From the NCBI RefSeq assembly GCF_000526215.1, contig NZ_JAFQ01000003.1, positions 1-64,000 on the forward strand: a stretch of DNA of 64,000 nt, written 5' to 3'. Shown one piece after another: positions 41,977 through 49,996 of this stretch. This DNA is from Nocardia sp. BMG51109. GTDB taxonomy: Bacteria; Actinomycetota; Actinomycetes; Mycobacteriales; Mycobacteriaceae. A model generated the notes under the pieces. It was given only the letters and a program-made list of their open reading frames with translations, did not search any database and had not been told where the DNA came from. Position 1 is the first letter of the stretch. The number at the start of each line of letters is the position of its first letter. Made by a program: the position numbers and the translations under genes.

Positions 41977-43676
41977 CAGCCGTCGATTCGAGTCCCGAGC
42001 GGTTCCGGCTCCTCGCCACTTTCGTTGCCGGCCGATCCGTCGATGTCGCGGAGGCATTGGGCGGCGAGGGGCCTTATACGAACGGTCGGGTCATATTCGT
42101 CTCGGCCGGCCGCACCGTCACCGAGCAGCGCCGCGAACTGCTGTTCCAGGCGGCCCTGCTCGGTGCGGGGAGCCTGGATCAGCGATGGGTGAAGGCATTG
42201 CGGGGGCGCGCCACGACAACGCGCCGCTATCTGGCACTCGAAGGCCATCGGGTGTTCGCCGAACTCGCCGAACGGATTCCGGCCGCTGCCTCGTTCCGCC
42301 TCGACGGCGAGCCGAGCACCGCGACCGCCGAGGAATCGCTCGAGGTGGCCAAAGGCCGAAAGAAGGTCGCCGATCCACCGGAATGGTTCGGCGCCATCAA
42401 ACCCTCCCGGCTGCTGGCGCCCGTCGCGGGAGAGGGAGCGCAGGCCACCGACAAAGAGCTGCATTTGGAATTCGATCCCCTCGACATCCCCGAGGCCGAC
42501 GATGACGACGAGGACGCGGACGAGGGCGGGGAAAGCAAGATTGCCAAGCTGTTCGAGAATCCGCTCTTCAGCTCGCAGACGCTGATGGACTACTTCCGCA
42601 AGAAGCTCGGCACCTCGCGGTCACCCGGAGACGGGCCGGCCGGAGCGGAGGCGCAAGTGCGCGCCGTCCGGCGGGCACGCATGGCCGGGGCGAATGCCCG
42701 GCCGCTTCCCACGCAGATTCATTTCACCGATGACGACAACCCGGGCAGCGCCGTCGGTGTGGGGGGCGCCCTCTATCCGGAGTGGGACGTCCACAACAAT
42801 CGGTATCGGCCCGAGTGGTGCCGGGTCGTCGACTTTCCGTTGACGGTCCCCGCGGACGTCTCCGCCGCCGGTGTTCCCCCCGACGACGTGCTCCGTCGGC
42901 GGCTGGCTCGTATCGGCCTCGGCCCCAAGGTTTTACGGGGCCGCCCTGATGGCGACGAACTCGACATCGAGGCACTGATCGACATGTTCGTCGATCTGCG
43001 CTCCGGCTTTTCCCCGCCGGAGAACGTCTATCTGGAACGCCGCAAACTCGCTCGCAATCTCGGCGTCCTCATCCTGATCGACGCCTCCGGATCCGCCACC
43101 GATACCGATCCGGAGGGCCTGGCCGTGCACGATCACCAGCGCCGCGCGGCCTCCACCCTGGCCCTTACGCTCGAGGAACTCGGGGACCGCGTCGCCGTCT
43201 ATGCGTTCCGGTCGGAGGGCCGGCACTCGGTCCAGCTACCGGCGATCAAAACCTTCGGACAACGTTTCGGCGCGGTCGGGCGAGCCCGGCTCAACCAGCT
43301 CGAACCGTCGAAGTACACCCGCCTCGGCGCCGGCATCCGCGGTGCGGGCGAGATACTCAAAACCGAAGCGGGAACACAGAATCGGCTGCTGCTGGTCCTC
43401 TCCGACGGCTTTCCCTACGACGACGGCTACGAAGGTCGTTACGCGGAAGCCGACGCCTACAAGGCACTCGAGGAACTCCGCGCGGACGGCGTCGCCTGCC
43501 TGTGCCTGTCGATCGGCGCAGGCACCGAAACCGACGCACTCGACAGAGTCTTCGGCTCCGCCGGCTGCGCCAGCGCCACCACCCTGTCCGAGCTGAGCCC
43601 CCAGATGGACGAGCTGTTCCTGTCCTCCCTCCGGGAACTCGCCGCGCCGAAGCCGGCGCGGGGAGTCAAGGTGTAG
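41973..43676 (+). CDS. NorD/CbbO-like von Willebrand factor A domain protein
   Basis: A 567-residue soluble protein. The N-terminal 340 residues are the NorD-like helical part with an acidic linker at about 171-187 (DIPEADDDDEDADEGGE). The VWA domain starts near 363 (LGVLILIDASGSATDTD), with DASGS at 370-374 being an intact MIDAS metal site; YTRLGAGIRGAGEIL and LLLVLSDGFPYDDGY complete it. It should form an activating complex with the ATPase upstream; the client is probably the AveC-like membrane protein pair, since no NO reductase or Rubisco gene is near. Confidence 0.8.
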   Translation: MTAVDSSPERFRLLATFVAGRSVDVAEALGGEGPYTNGRVIFVSAGRTVTEQRRELLFQAALLGAGSLDQRWVKALRGRATTTRRYLALEGHRVFAELAERIPAAASFRLDGEPSTATAEESLEVAKGRKKVADPPEWFGAIKPSRLLAPVAGEGAQATDKELHLEFDPLDIPEADDDDEDADEGGESKIAKLFENPLFSSQTLMDYFRKKLGTSRSPGDGPAGAEAQVRAVRRARMAGANARPLPTQIHFTDDDNPGSAVGVGGALYPEWDVHNNRYRPEWCRVVDFPLTVPADVSAAGVPPDDVLRRRLARIGLGPKVLRGRPDGDELDIEALIDMFVDLRSGFSPPENVYLERRKLARNLGVLILIDASGSATDTDPEGLAVHDHQRRAASTLALTLEELGDRVAVYAFRSEGRHSVQLPAIKTFGQRFGAVGRARLNQLEPSKYTRLGAGIRGAGEILKTEAGTQNRLLLVLSDGFPYDDGYEGRYAEADAYKALEELRADGVACLCLSIGAGTETDALDRVFGSAGCASATTLSELSPQMDELFLSSLRELAAPKPARGVKV

Positions 43677-43699
43677 CTACGGTGGTGGACCCATCGACC

Positions 43700-44608
43700 T
43701 CAGCCGTCGTCCCGGCGACCCAGGAAACGCAGGAGTTCGTCGGTGGCTCGCCGGGCCTCGGGGATGTTCTTCATGATCCAGTTGTGGAACATTCCGGGGT
43801 ATTCGTGCAGCTCGACGGGTACGCCCGCGAGATCGCCGAGTTCTCGGATACGGCGGGCGTCGGGTAGCAGGATGTCGCGGTGGCCGATGAAGACGACGAT
43901 CGGGGCCAGCCGGGCGAGGTCGGCGAATGCGGGGCTGATCTCCGGATCGTCGAGCGCTCGTCTGCCCGCGTACCACCGGCCGGCCTGTTTCAGACCCGAG
44001 ACACCGAGCTCCGGGTCGCGGTAGTCGAGGGTCAGCGATAAGGGATCGTCGGTGGCGAGGTCGATCCACGGGGAGAACAACGCGAGCGCGGCCGGCTGTG
44101 GCTGTCCGCGTTCGCGCAGGTGACGGACCAGGGTGAGCGCGAGCGTACCGCCCGCCGAGTCGCCGAAGACGATCCGGTTCCGGGGTGCGACGGTGTCGGT
44201 GACGCGGGCGTAGGCCCGCTCGACCATGGGAACGATGGACCGGTGATCGTGCTCGGGCGCCAACGGGTACATCGGCATCGTGTAGAGGCACCCGAGCCGG
44301 GCGACGATCCTGGCCGCGAAGTGCCAGTGGTGTGGTTCGGGCGCTTCGACGAAGCCGCCGCCGTGCATATGGAAGATGTGCCGCGGCGATGTCGGCCCGC
44401 CCGCCGGCGCGAGGGTGTAGACCTCGCACCCTTCGACCACCCGGCTGGTGATATCGCAGGTATCGGTCATCCGCCGCGGCGGACGCGACCGCTCCGGTGC
44501 CTGATGCCGTGCCAAACTGTCGCGCATCGTTGCGGGGTCGGCGTAGAACCGCTTGTTCTGCCGCAACCGCATCTGCGCGATGAGTGCCCGCGCCCGCAAC
44601 GACGTCAT
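43700..44608 (-). CDS. Alpha/beta hydrolase of the hormone-sensitive-lipase family
   Basis: A 302-residue esterase with the oxyanion motif HIFHMHGGGFVEAPEPHHWH, MPMYPLAPEHDHRSIVP, the nucleophile motif IVFGDSAGGTLALTLVRHL, the Asp in IGHRDILLPDARR and the His in YPGMFHNWIMKNIPEARR. It is convergent with the NorD-like gene and lies 20 bases after the SRPBCC gene on the same strand. It may hydrolyse an ester of the cluster's lipid substrate; the acyl group is unknown. Confidence 0.85.
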   Translation of the reverse strand: MTSLRARALIAQMRLRQNKRFYADPATMRDSLARHQAPERSRPPRRMTDTCDITSRVVEGCEVYTLAPAGGPTSPRHIFHMHGGGFVEAPEPHHWHFAARIVARLGCLYTMPMYPLAPEHDHRSIVPMVERAYARVTDTVAPRNRIVFGDSAGGTLALTLVRHLRERGQPQPAALALFSPWIDLATDDPLSLTLDYRDPELGVSGLKQAGRWYAGRRALDDPEISPAFADLARLAPIVVFIGHRDILLPDARRIRELGDLAGVPVELHEYPGMFHNWIMKNIPEARRATDELLRFLGRRDDG

Positions 44609-44628
44609 CGACCCGACCTCCTGCCCGC

Positions 44629-45066
44629 TCAGGCGAGGACGTCGCGCATTCGGGCCAGAGCGCTCCGCCAGCCTCGCTCCATGGCGTTGCGTGCCATCTT
44701 CTGCCGACGGTCCTCGATATCGAATCCGGTCTGCGTCAACAGAAGTCGGGTACCGCGGCCCTCCGGCCGGATCGTCCAGTCGACAATCCAGCGGGCAGGG
44801 CGGTCGGCTTGCAGATCCACCCAGCTGAGGGTCAGCTGCTCACCCGGCCGAGTCGCGAGCACCTCGCAGGCGATCTCGCCGGTCTGCGGAGTGGGCAATG
44901 CGAAGATGAAGTGCGTCCCGGTCACCGCGGCGAACCCGATCGGCCGCATCAGCCACCGCTCCAGCAGATCCGGCTCCGTCAGCGCCCCCCACACGACATC
45001 GGGCGGCTGCGAGACGAAGTCCCCGACCTCGACCGCGTCAGGGTTCAACTCGGCATCAGACGTCAT
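44629..45066 (-). CDS. SRPBCC/AHSA1-type lipid-binding fold protein
   Basis: A 145-residue helix-grip protein: DFVSQPPDVVWGALTEPDLL, ERWLMRPIGFAAVTGTHFIF, LATRPGEQLTLSWVDLQADR, GRGTRLLLTQTGFDIEDRRQ. This is the Aha1/START-like pattern of polyketide-cyclase or lipid-carrier proteins with a large cavity. It precedes the hydrolase gene in a two-gene operon. The ligand is unknown. Confidence 0.8.
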   Translation of the reverse strand: MTSDAELNPDAVEVGDFVSQPPDVVWGALTEPDLLERWLMRPIGFAAVTGTHFIFALPTPQTGEIACEVLATRPGEQLTLSWVDLQADRPARWIVDWTIRPEGRGTRLLLTQTGFDIEDRRQKMARNAMERGWRSALARMRDVLA

Positions 45067-45229
45067 CCACGCACCCCCGCATCGAATCCGGCCATGGTGC
45101 CAAGCATTACATGATCGTGGTCCGGGCTCCTACCGGGTTCCAGCCCGCTGTCGTGCGTGTCGGCTGGATCCGCCGATGTCATCGTGGCCGGAGCCGAAGG
45201 ACCCGCCGCAGGAAGGTGCCGGGCGGTGC

Positions 45230-45643
45230 ATGATGAGGGCCATGACGCACCCGCCGCCGGATACGATCCACTCCCGGAGACCCGCACGTGGGCCCTTTCT
45301 CACCGGACTGGTTATCGGTGTTGTTGGGGGAGTGGTCGTTACGACGGTGGCGGCGGTCGCCCTGTTCATGCATCGCACCCACACGGTTCAGACCTATCCG
45401 GCACCGACAGGTGACTATGCCGCCGCGGTGAAGCGTGTCCACAGCCCCATGGACGACGACCGCTACGAAGTCTGGCTAGGCCGGCTCGCCGCCGACGACG
45501 TGCCGCGCGGTCACGTCGTGACGATCCCGCTCGCCTGGAGCACCGAGCCCCGAATCGACTGGAACCAGGACACGGTCGTCCTGCATTTCGAGCCCGGCGG
45601 TGAGATCCGCGTACCTGTGACGATGGTGCTGGATACCCGGTAG
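45230..45643 (+). CDS. Single-pass membrane protein of unknown function
   Basis: About 137 residues. A basic N-terminus is followed by one hydrophobic helix (FLTGLVIGVVGGVVVTTVAA) and an exported-looking C-terminal domain with DYAAAVKRVHSPMDDDRYEV, WLGRLAADDVPRGHVVTIPL and VVLHFEPGGEIRVPVTMVLD, which may be a small beta domain. Three in-frame ATGs (45230, 45233, 45242) are possible; none has a strong ribosome site. No homology was recognised. Confidence 0.55.
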   Translation: MMRAMTHPPPDTIHSRRPARGPFLTGLVIGVVGGVVVTTVAAVALFMHRTHTVQTYPAPTGDYAAAVKRVHSPMDDDRYEVWLGRLAADDVPRGHVVTIPLAWSTEPRIDWNQDTVVLHFEPGGEIRVPVTMVLDTR

Positions 45644-45824
45644 CCGGGACCGAGCCGAAGCAACAGCAGCTCCGTCAGTACGCCCCATGCTTCCCTTATC
45701 CGTACGACGGCCCGCGCCCCGGTCGTAGTGAGAAGGTCGCCGCTATTTCCGTCGTTCAAGATCAGCTTCCGAGAAACCGATTGAATTTCGCTCGATGTCG
45801 TATGAAACTTGCTGTTCAGGAAGT

Positions 45825-45914
45825 GTGCTCCTCGCGCACGCGGGGATGATCCCCCCATCGACTGGATCTGGGACAGCGCCGAGTTGTGCTCCCCGTGCAC
45901 GCGGGGTTGATCCG
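45825..45914 (+). CRISPR. Short type I-E-like CRISPR array: two repeats, one spacer
   Basis: Repeats at 45825-45853 and 45886-45914 (29 bp) match the actinobacterial type I-E repeat, beginning GTGCTCC(t/c)CG and ending GCGGGG(a/t)TGATCC. The spacer at 45854-45885 is 32 bases, giving the exact 61-base period of type I-E. The less GC-rich sequence at about 45740-45824 upstream ends in AAGTGT like that of the array at 56.3 kb and is probably the leader. No third repeat is found at the next period. No cas gene lies in the window, so the array is an orphan or served from elsewhere. Confidence 0.8.
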
Positions 45915-46066
45915 CCGCACGCCTGCACCGACAAGGAACTGCCCGAGGGTTCGGGGTCGGCGAACTCCCATCCCTGCATTACCCAGGAACCGCGGTCGGT
46001 GCGGTAGAGCGTTGGTGAACCTGCCGGATTCGAATCCGGGTCCTTGGCCATGAACGTTAGACGCAC
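45915..46066 (-). pseudogene. Truncated small conserved-looking protein abutting the CRISPR array
   Basis: The GTG at 46066, with GGGAG upstream on the minus strand, gives VRLTFMAKDPDSNPAGSPTL then YRTDRGSWVMQGWEFADPEP. The phrase 'SPTLYRTDRGSWVMQGW' resembles small proteins that accompany XRE regulators in Nocardia and Streptomyces, normally about 65-75 residues. Here the frame runs into the CRISPR repeat at 45914 and continues as repeat-derived sequence without a normal end, so the true 3' end has been lost. Confidence 0.5.
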
Positions 46067-46251
46067 GGTCAGCTCCCTGCCTACTGTGTTGCGGAATGTT
46101 GCGGAACACGCTGTGCCGAGAGCAAGGCGCTGATGACGCGTCTCATTCGCGGCTCGAGGCGACGGCCGGCGATGCGCCTGTACCGTGAATTGTCCCGGAG
46201 TGGCACGACGGTCCGGGCATCATGCGTTCCGTTGACTGCAAGGGAGATTCG

Positions 46252-46566
46252 ATGTTTGCGCTCGTCGTGAGGTTCGACCTGCAAGATGCCGCGAAGGCCG
46301 GCGCATTCGACCGACTGGTCGCCGAAACCGTCAACGGCATCATCCAGCACGAGCCGGGCACGCTCGTCTACTCCACTCACACCGTAGAGAACGAGCCCCT
46401 GGCACGTGTCTTCTACGAGGTATACCGCGACCGCGACGCCTTCGAGGAGCACGAACGGCAACCGCATACGAAGCACTTCCTCTCCGAGCGTGACAAGTAC
46501 GTCTCCTCGTCACGGGTCGAGTTCCTGACGCCGGCGGCCGCGAAAGGGCTCCCCACCGAAGGTTGA
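46252..46566 (+). CDS. Antibiotic biosynthesis monooxygenase (ABM/YgiN-like) protein
   Basis: A 104-residue ferredoxin-like-fold protein: MFALVVRFDLQDAAKAGAFD, GIIQHEPGTLVYSTHTVENE, RVFYEVYRDRDAFEEHERQP, HTKHFLSERDKY. The EPGTLxY...FYExYxDxxAFxxH pattern is the ABM signature; the His after the acidic helix is typical. Members are cofactor-free quinol monooxygenases or haem-degrading enzymes. ATG 46252 has AAGGGAG upstream. It is convergent with the XRE gene, ending one base before it. Confidence 0.8.
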   Translation: MFALVVRFDLQDAAKAGAFDRLVAETVNGIIQHEPGTLVYSTHTVENEPLARVFYEVYRDRDAFEEHERQPHTKHFLSERDKYVSSSRVEFLTPAAAKGLPTEG

Positions 46567-46567
46567 G

Positions 46568-47776
46568 CTACAGACTGTTGGTGATTCCACACCACACAGC
46601 GAAACCGTGAACGGTGTCCACGCTGCGTGCTTCGGCGCGTGCCAGCGCCCGGACCGTCTCATGAACCATCGGGTTGTATCGGGTCTGCGAGGGTGCGATC
46701 GTGCGGGCTGTGTGCAGGGCTTCGAGGGATCTCATGCGGTCGCCGTGGAGTAGGTACGCTCGCGACAGGTCGATGTAGTGGTGGCCGGCTCGTTCTTTCG
46801 GCGTGCCGGCCGGGATGACGAGGGTGCCGGCCCGGTTCAGCGCCTCGGCACCATCCAAACCCTCGACCGCCAGCGCAACCGCCCAAATGTCGACGTTCGT
46901 CGGCCCGAACGACATGATCGGATCGTTGTTGTCCCCGACCCGGGTCGCCGTCTCGCGGGCCTCGGCGAGGTGGGCGTCGGCGAGATCACGCCTTCCAGAG
47001 CGTGCAGCGGCCAGACCGGACTGGAGGTGCAGCCCTCCCCACGCGATCAGGTCCCGGCGATGGCCGGCGCTCAAACGAGGTTCGACGCTGGAGCGGCAGC
47101 GCTCGAGGAATGTCAACGCTGCCGACCAGTCCCCGCCGGAGGTCAGGATGGCCGCGCGGTGAAACTGACTCGTCGCAATCCACAGAGGGTCATCGGATTC
47201 GGTTGCAGCCCAGGCTAAACGGTCGATAGCAAGGGCGGCGAGGTCGGTGTATCCGAGCTTGTGCGCGAGACTGTGAGATGAGTAGTACAACTCGCAGAGA
47301 AGTGTGCACGCCTGCTCACGCTCCCTGCCGTGGCTGCGATGCACCGTCGCACGCACTTCCCCAAGCAGCGGTGGCAGCGCACGCCCCAATTTGTGAAACG
47401 CCGCCGCACGCCGGTAGCGACTGATGTGCTGTACATCCCCGGCGATCCGCGCAAGCGGCCGGATTTCGGTCACGTCGGAGTTGTCCAGGTCGTAGGCTGC
47501 GAGTTCGGTTCGCAGCACTGCCACTGCGGCATGTACCTCGCTGTCCTGGCCGGGTGTGGGCGTGTACGGCTGACCTGTGAGGTCCGGAACGCTGACCCTG
47601 AGCGCCTTGGAAACGGCGCCGAGGAAGGCCGCGGAAGCCGGTACAGCGCCTCGTTCGACAGCACGCACGAGACTGTGTGAAACGTCTGCTCGCGCAGCCA
47701 GTTCGCGTTGTGTAATCCCTGCCAGTTTCCGGGCCTGAGCGACTCGGGAACCAATGCTGCCACGATCTTTGGGCAT
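46568..47776 (-). CDS. XRE-family regulator with TPR-like C-terminal domain
   Basis: A 402-residue protein. Residues 1-70 form an XRE helix-turn-helix (RVAQARKLAGITQRELAARA, DVSHSLVRAVERGAVPASAA, FLGAVSKALRVSVPDLTGQP); the rest is a repeat of helix pairs like tetratricopeptides (ACTLLCELYYSSHSLAHKLG, HLQSGLAAARSGRRDLADAH, HYIDLSRAYLLHGDRMRSLE). Such regulators may sense a peptide or small protein. ATG 47776 has GGACAGG upstream. It is divergent from the small-protein cassette and probably binds the palindrome at 47818-47836. Confidence 0.85.
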   Translation of the reverse strand: MPKDRGSIGSRVAQARKLAGITQRELAARADVSHSLVRAVERGAVPASAAFLGAVSKALRVSVPDLTGQPYTPTPGQDSEVHAAVAVLRTELAAYDLDNSDVTEIRPLARIAGDVQHISRYRRAAAFHKLGRALPPLLGEVRATVHRSHGREREQACTLLCELYYSSHSLAHKLGYTDLAALAIDRLAWAATESDDPLWIATSQFHRAAILTSGGDWSAALTFLERCRSSVEPRLSAGHRRDLIAWGGLHLQSGLAAARSGRRDLADAHLAEARETATRVGDNNDPIMSFGPTNVDIWAVALAVEGLDGAEALNRAGTLVIPAGTPKERAGHHYIDLSRAYLLHGDRMRSLEALHTARTIAPSQTRYNPMVHETVRALARAEARSVDTVHGFAVWCGITNSL

Positions 47777-47817
47777 CCTGTCCACCGCTCTATTCAACGC
47801 TCTCTGCGACTTCCAGG

Positions 47818-47836
47818 GTGCCAAAAAGTTTGGCAC
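47818..47836. promoter_or_regulatory. Perfect palindromic operator between the XRE gene and small-protein cassette
   Basis: GTGCCAAA AAG TTTGGCAC has 8-bp perfect arms. It lies 42 bases upstream of the XRE start and 157 bases upstream of the cassette's first gene. Confidence 0.7.
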
Positions 47837-47992
47837 TTCGCTGGCTTGAATTCCGGAAAAGTCTGCGGCAGCCCCGCCGCCGGGTCGACGCAGTGCCTCT
47901 CGCTGATCGGCCAACCCAACTGTGACGTCCGGCCGACGGCGAACAGCTTCCCCGGCGGCGGGCGCCCACCGAAATCAAGCCGAGAGGAAACC

Positions 47993-48646
47993 ATGGAATC
48001 CGGCGAACCGAATGACAAGCCGACGGCGGTCTGCTTGGTGCGCGGCGACGTGTCAGGCCTCGACGCACCGCGGCATGCAGTAGAAACCCAAAGGTACACA
48101 GCACGACTGGGGTACATAGTCCTGTACACGGTGCGGCCGCCGGCCGACCATCCGGACCCGGTCGGGTATGCCCTCGGTCTGGCGGCTGGGCTGGCTGTCG
48201 ATGCCGTGGTCGTCTATGACCTGGCCACCGTCGACAACACTCCCAGCCGGGTGTGCGAGATGTTCACCCTGGAAACCGTGTGCCCGCCGACCATCTGGGC
48301 GGCATCCCGGCCCGACGAGGCGGATCACGCCCACCCTGACCACCGGCTCACCGTGCCCGAGGCCGCGCGAATTCTCCAGCAGCACATCGCCTGCCGCGCG
48401 CTCGAGTGCCCGCGGAAGGCGAGCGCCTACAGTCGCCTGGTGAAGGCGGGGAAGATCGTGCCCCCGACGGAGACTCCGCGGGAACGTGCTGCCGTGCGGG
48501 GAATCTCGTTCCCGCCCCGGCCATCCGATTCCCTGGCGCTGCCGCCCGTCCCGGACCTGCGAACGCTCCTCGCGGTACTCGACGGCCTGGCCGACCCCGA
48601 CACCCACATGTTCGCCGTGCGCATGCCGGCGGGCGCCGACGGGTAG
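47993..48646 (+). CDS. Hypothetical protein with a resolvase-like N-terminal half
   Basis: A 217-residue protein. The first 100 residues (TAVCLVRGDVSGLDAPRHAV, ETQRYTARLGYIVLYTVRPP, AAGLAVDAVVVYDLATVDNT) recall the alternating strands and helices of the serine-recombinase catalytic fold, but no catalytic Ser-Arg arrangement is visible, so it is probably not active. The C-terminal half has a helix-turn-helix-like RLTVPEAARILQQHIACRAL and a Pro-rich tail. GAGAGGA lies before the ATG. It is the first gene of a four- or five-gene cassette divergent from the XRE regulator. Confidence 0.6.
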   Translation: MESGEPNDKPTAVCLVRGDVSGLDAPRHAVETQRYTARLGYIVLYTVRPPADHPDPVGYALGLAAGLAVDAVVVYDLATVDNTPSRVCEMFTLETVCPPTIWAASRPDEADHAHPDHRLTVPEAARILQQHIACRALECPRKASAYSRLVKAGKIVPPTETPRERAAVRGISFPPRPSDSLALPPVPDLRTLLAVLDGLADPDTHMFAVRMPAGADG

Positions 48647-48653
48647 GGCCGTC

Positions 48654-48932
48654 ATGAGCGACGCCAAGGCTGCGAACGTCCGCAGGACCGAGGTCGACGG
48701 GTGCGAGGTGACCTGGCAGCTGGCCGGCCACACCGCCCGCATCATGACCGTCCGCGAGGACGGTGTGGTGCTGGTGTCGTATGAGGTCTTTCCGGACTTG
48801 GCGCAGGCGCGGGACGGGTGGCCGCAGCTGGCCGGGTTGTGGGATGCGGTGCGGCATGAGCTGTGGGCGGAACTGGTTCCCGCGCAGCAGGTTTCGATCG
48901 GTAGTCGGACGAGTGTACGGCCGTGGGATTGA
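48654..48932 (+). CDS. Hypothetical small protein
   Basis: A 92-residue soluble protein of unknown function. An N-terminal beta-rich part (VDGCEVTWQLAGHTARIMTV then REDGVVLVSYEVF) is followed by a helical part (LAQARDGWPQLAGLWDAVRH). It starts seven bases after the previous stop and overlaps the next gene by ten bases, so it is part of the same cassette. Confidence 0.55.
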   Translation: MSDAKAANVRRTEVDGCEVTWQLAGHTARIMTVREDGVVLVSYEVFPDLAQARDGWPQLAGLWDAVRHELWAELVPAQQVSIGSRTSVRPWD

Positions 48933-49153
48933 CCGGCGCACAGCCGGAGGTGTCGGGACTGCCGGAGGTGTCGGGGCGGGAGGCCGCCGAGCGGCGGGCG
49001 CGGGCCATCGAGGCCGGCGCGGGGCCGGACCATCGTGTCGTCCGGGCACCGGCACCGCCCTGCGGCTGGCTCCTGTGCCGTGGCGGCGAACTGTTGTGCA
49101 GCGGCAGTCTCGACCACCTCGAGCCGTGGCCGACCTCGCCGGGCACCGAGTAG
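48923..49153 (+). CDS. Hypothetical small Cys-containing protein
   Basis: Seventy-six residues from a GTG at 48923. SGREAAERRARAIEAGAG is a short basic helix; APAPPCGWLLCRGGELLCSG carries three Cys in a CxxxxCxxxxxxC spacing, which might bind a metal. No family was recognised. It overlaps the previous gene and is followed after nine bases by a membrane peptide. Confidence 0.45.
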   Translation: MGLTGAQPEVSGLPEVSGREAAERRARAIEAGAGPDHRVVRAPAPPCGWLLCRGGELLCSGSLDHLEPWPTSPGTE

Positions 49154-49162
49154 GAGCCGCGC

Positions 49163-49315
49163 GTGCTCTGGGTTTTCGCGCTGTCGCTGCTCGGTGTCCT
49201 GGTGTTCGGGTTCCTGGCGGTGCGGTGGTGGCCGCGCCGGATCCCGCCGGGCCGCAGCGTGCACGACATCCGCCGGCGCATCGACGACGAGCGCCGGCAC
49301 AGGCCACACCGATGA
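49163..49315 (+). CDS. Fifty-residue single-helix membrane protein
   Basis: Starting at a GTG at 49163 (AGGAGCC upstream at 49152-49158), the protein begins VLWVFALSLLGVLVFGFLAV, a clear transmembrane helix, then RWWPRRIPPGRSVHDIRRRI and a basic tail. It lies within the cassette controlled by the XRE regulator. Confidence 0.55.
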   Translation: MLWVFALSLLGVLVFGFLAVRWWPRRIPPGRSVHDIRRRIDDERRHRPHR

Positions 49316-49374
49316 TCGATCACCGAGCAGAGAGGACAGCAGTACCCGCATGACCATTCCCACCCCCGCCACCG

Positions 49375-49965
49375 GTGGCCGGACACGCCCCGATCCCGCC
49401 CCCGAAGTTCCTCGAGGCAGCGCAGTCCTACATGCTCGGCGCGCACGTCTGCGCAGACGGCCCGGTGATCTATTCATGGGGTACCGGCGACGATTCCACG
49501 ATCGGTATCAAGGCGATCCCGGTCGACCGGATGCCGCCTGCCACCGAGGACATCCACCCTTACGACCGGGCGACCACCGTGCTGCAACGCAGTGCCCCGA
49601 TTCCGTTGTGGGGCTTCGGCATGTCCTACTGCGGGCACGTGGCGTTCGTCCCGACCGGGGTATCCGACAGCATGGCCGTCGTCATCGACCCCGGCCGGAC
49701 CGAACCGGACAACCCCCGGCTCGAACTCCAGCGCATGTGCGCCGCGGTGTTGTTCGTCCACTCGGCCGACCGTCACGATCTCATCCGTCCGGCCGGGAAG
49801 TCCGAGCCGACCGCGATCACCTTCCGGGGCACCGACAACCCGTATCCGCCGCCAGGGGAGATGCGGCACCTGTGGATCGCGGCCGTCGCACTCGACCGCA
49901 CCAACATCGAACGGTTCGCCGCACTCGACCACGGGCACGGCACGACCCGGCCACCGATACAGTGA
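49375..49965 (+). CDS. Hypothetical protein of the XRE-associated cassette
   Basis: A protein of about 196 residues of unknown function. Recognisable stretches are DGPVIYSWGTGDDSTIGIKA, IPVDRMPPATEDIHPYDRAT, PIPLWGFGMSYCGHVAFVPT and MRHLWIAAVALDRTNIERFA; they suggest a single globular alpha/beta domain. The start is uncertain: an ATG at 49350 begins MTIPTPATGG but in another frame, so a small frameshift between 49380 and 49400 may have separated the true N-terminus. GTG 49375 is the first start in frame. Confidence 0.5.
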   Translation: MAGHAPIPPPKFLEAAQSYMLGAHVCADGPVIYSWGTGDDSTIGIKAIPVDRMPPATEDIHPYDRATTVLQRSAPIPLWGFGMSYCGHVAFVPTGVSDSMAVVIDPGRTEPDNPRLELQRMCAAVLFVHSADRHDLIRPAGKSEPTAITFRGTDNPYPPPGEMRHLWIAAVALDRTNIERFAALDHGHGTTRPPIQ

Positions 49966-49996
49966 CCGCCAACCGACGAACCGAGGGGAGCCAGAC

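Noticed and set aside
46020..46045. tRNA-like TTCGAATCC with the palindrome CCGGATTCGAATCCGG
   Set aside because: No acceptor or anticodon arms can be built around it, and on the minus strand it encodes the DPDSNPAGS part of a recognisable small protein.
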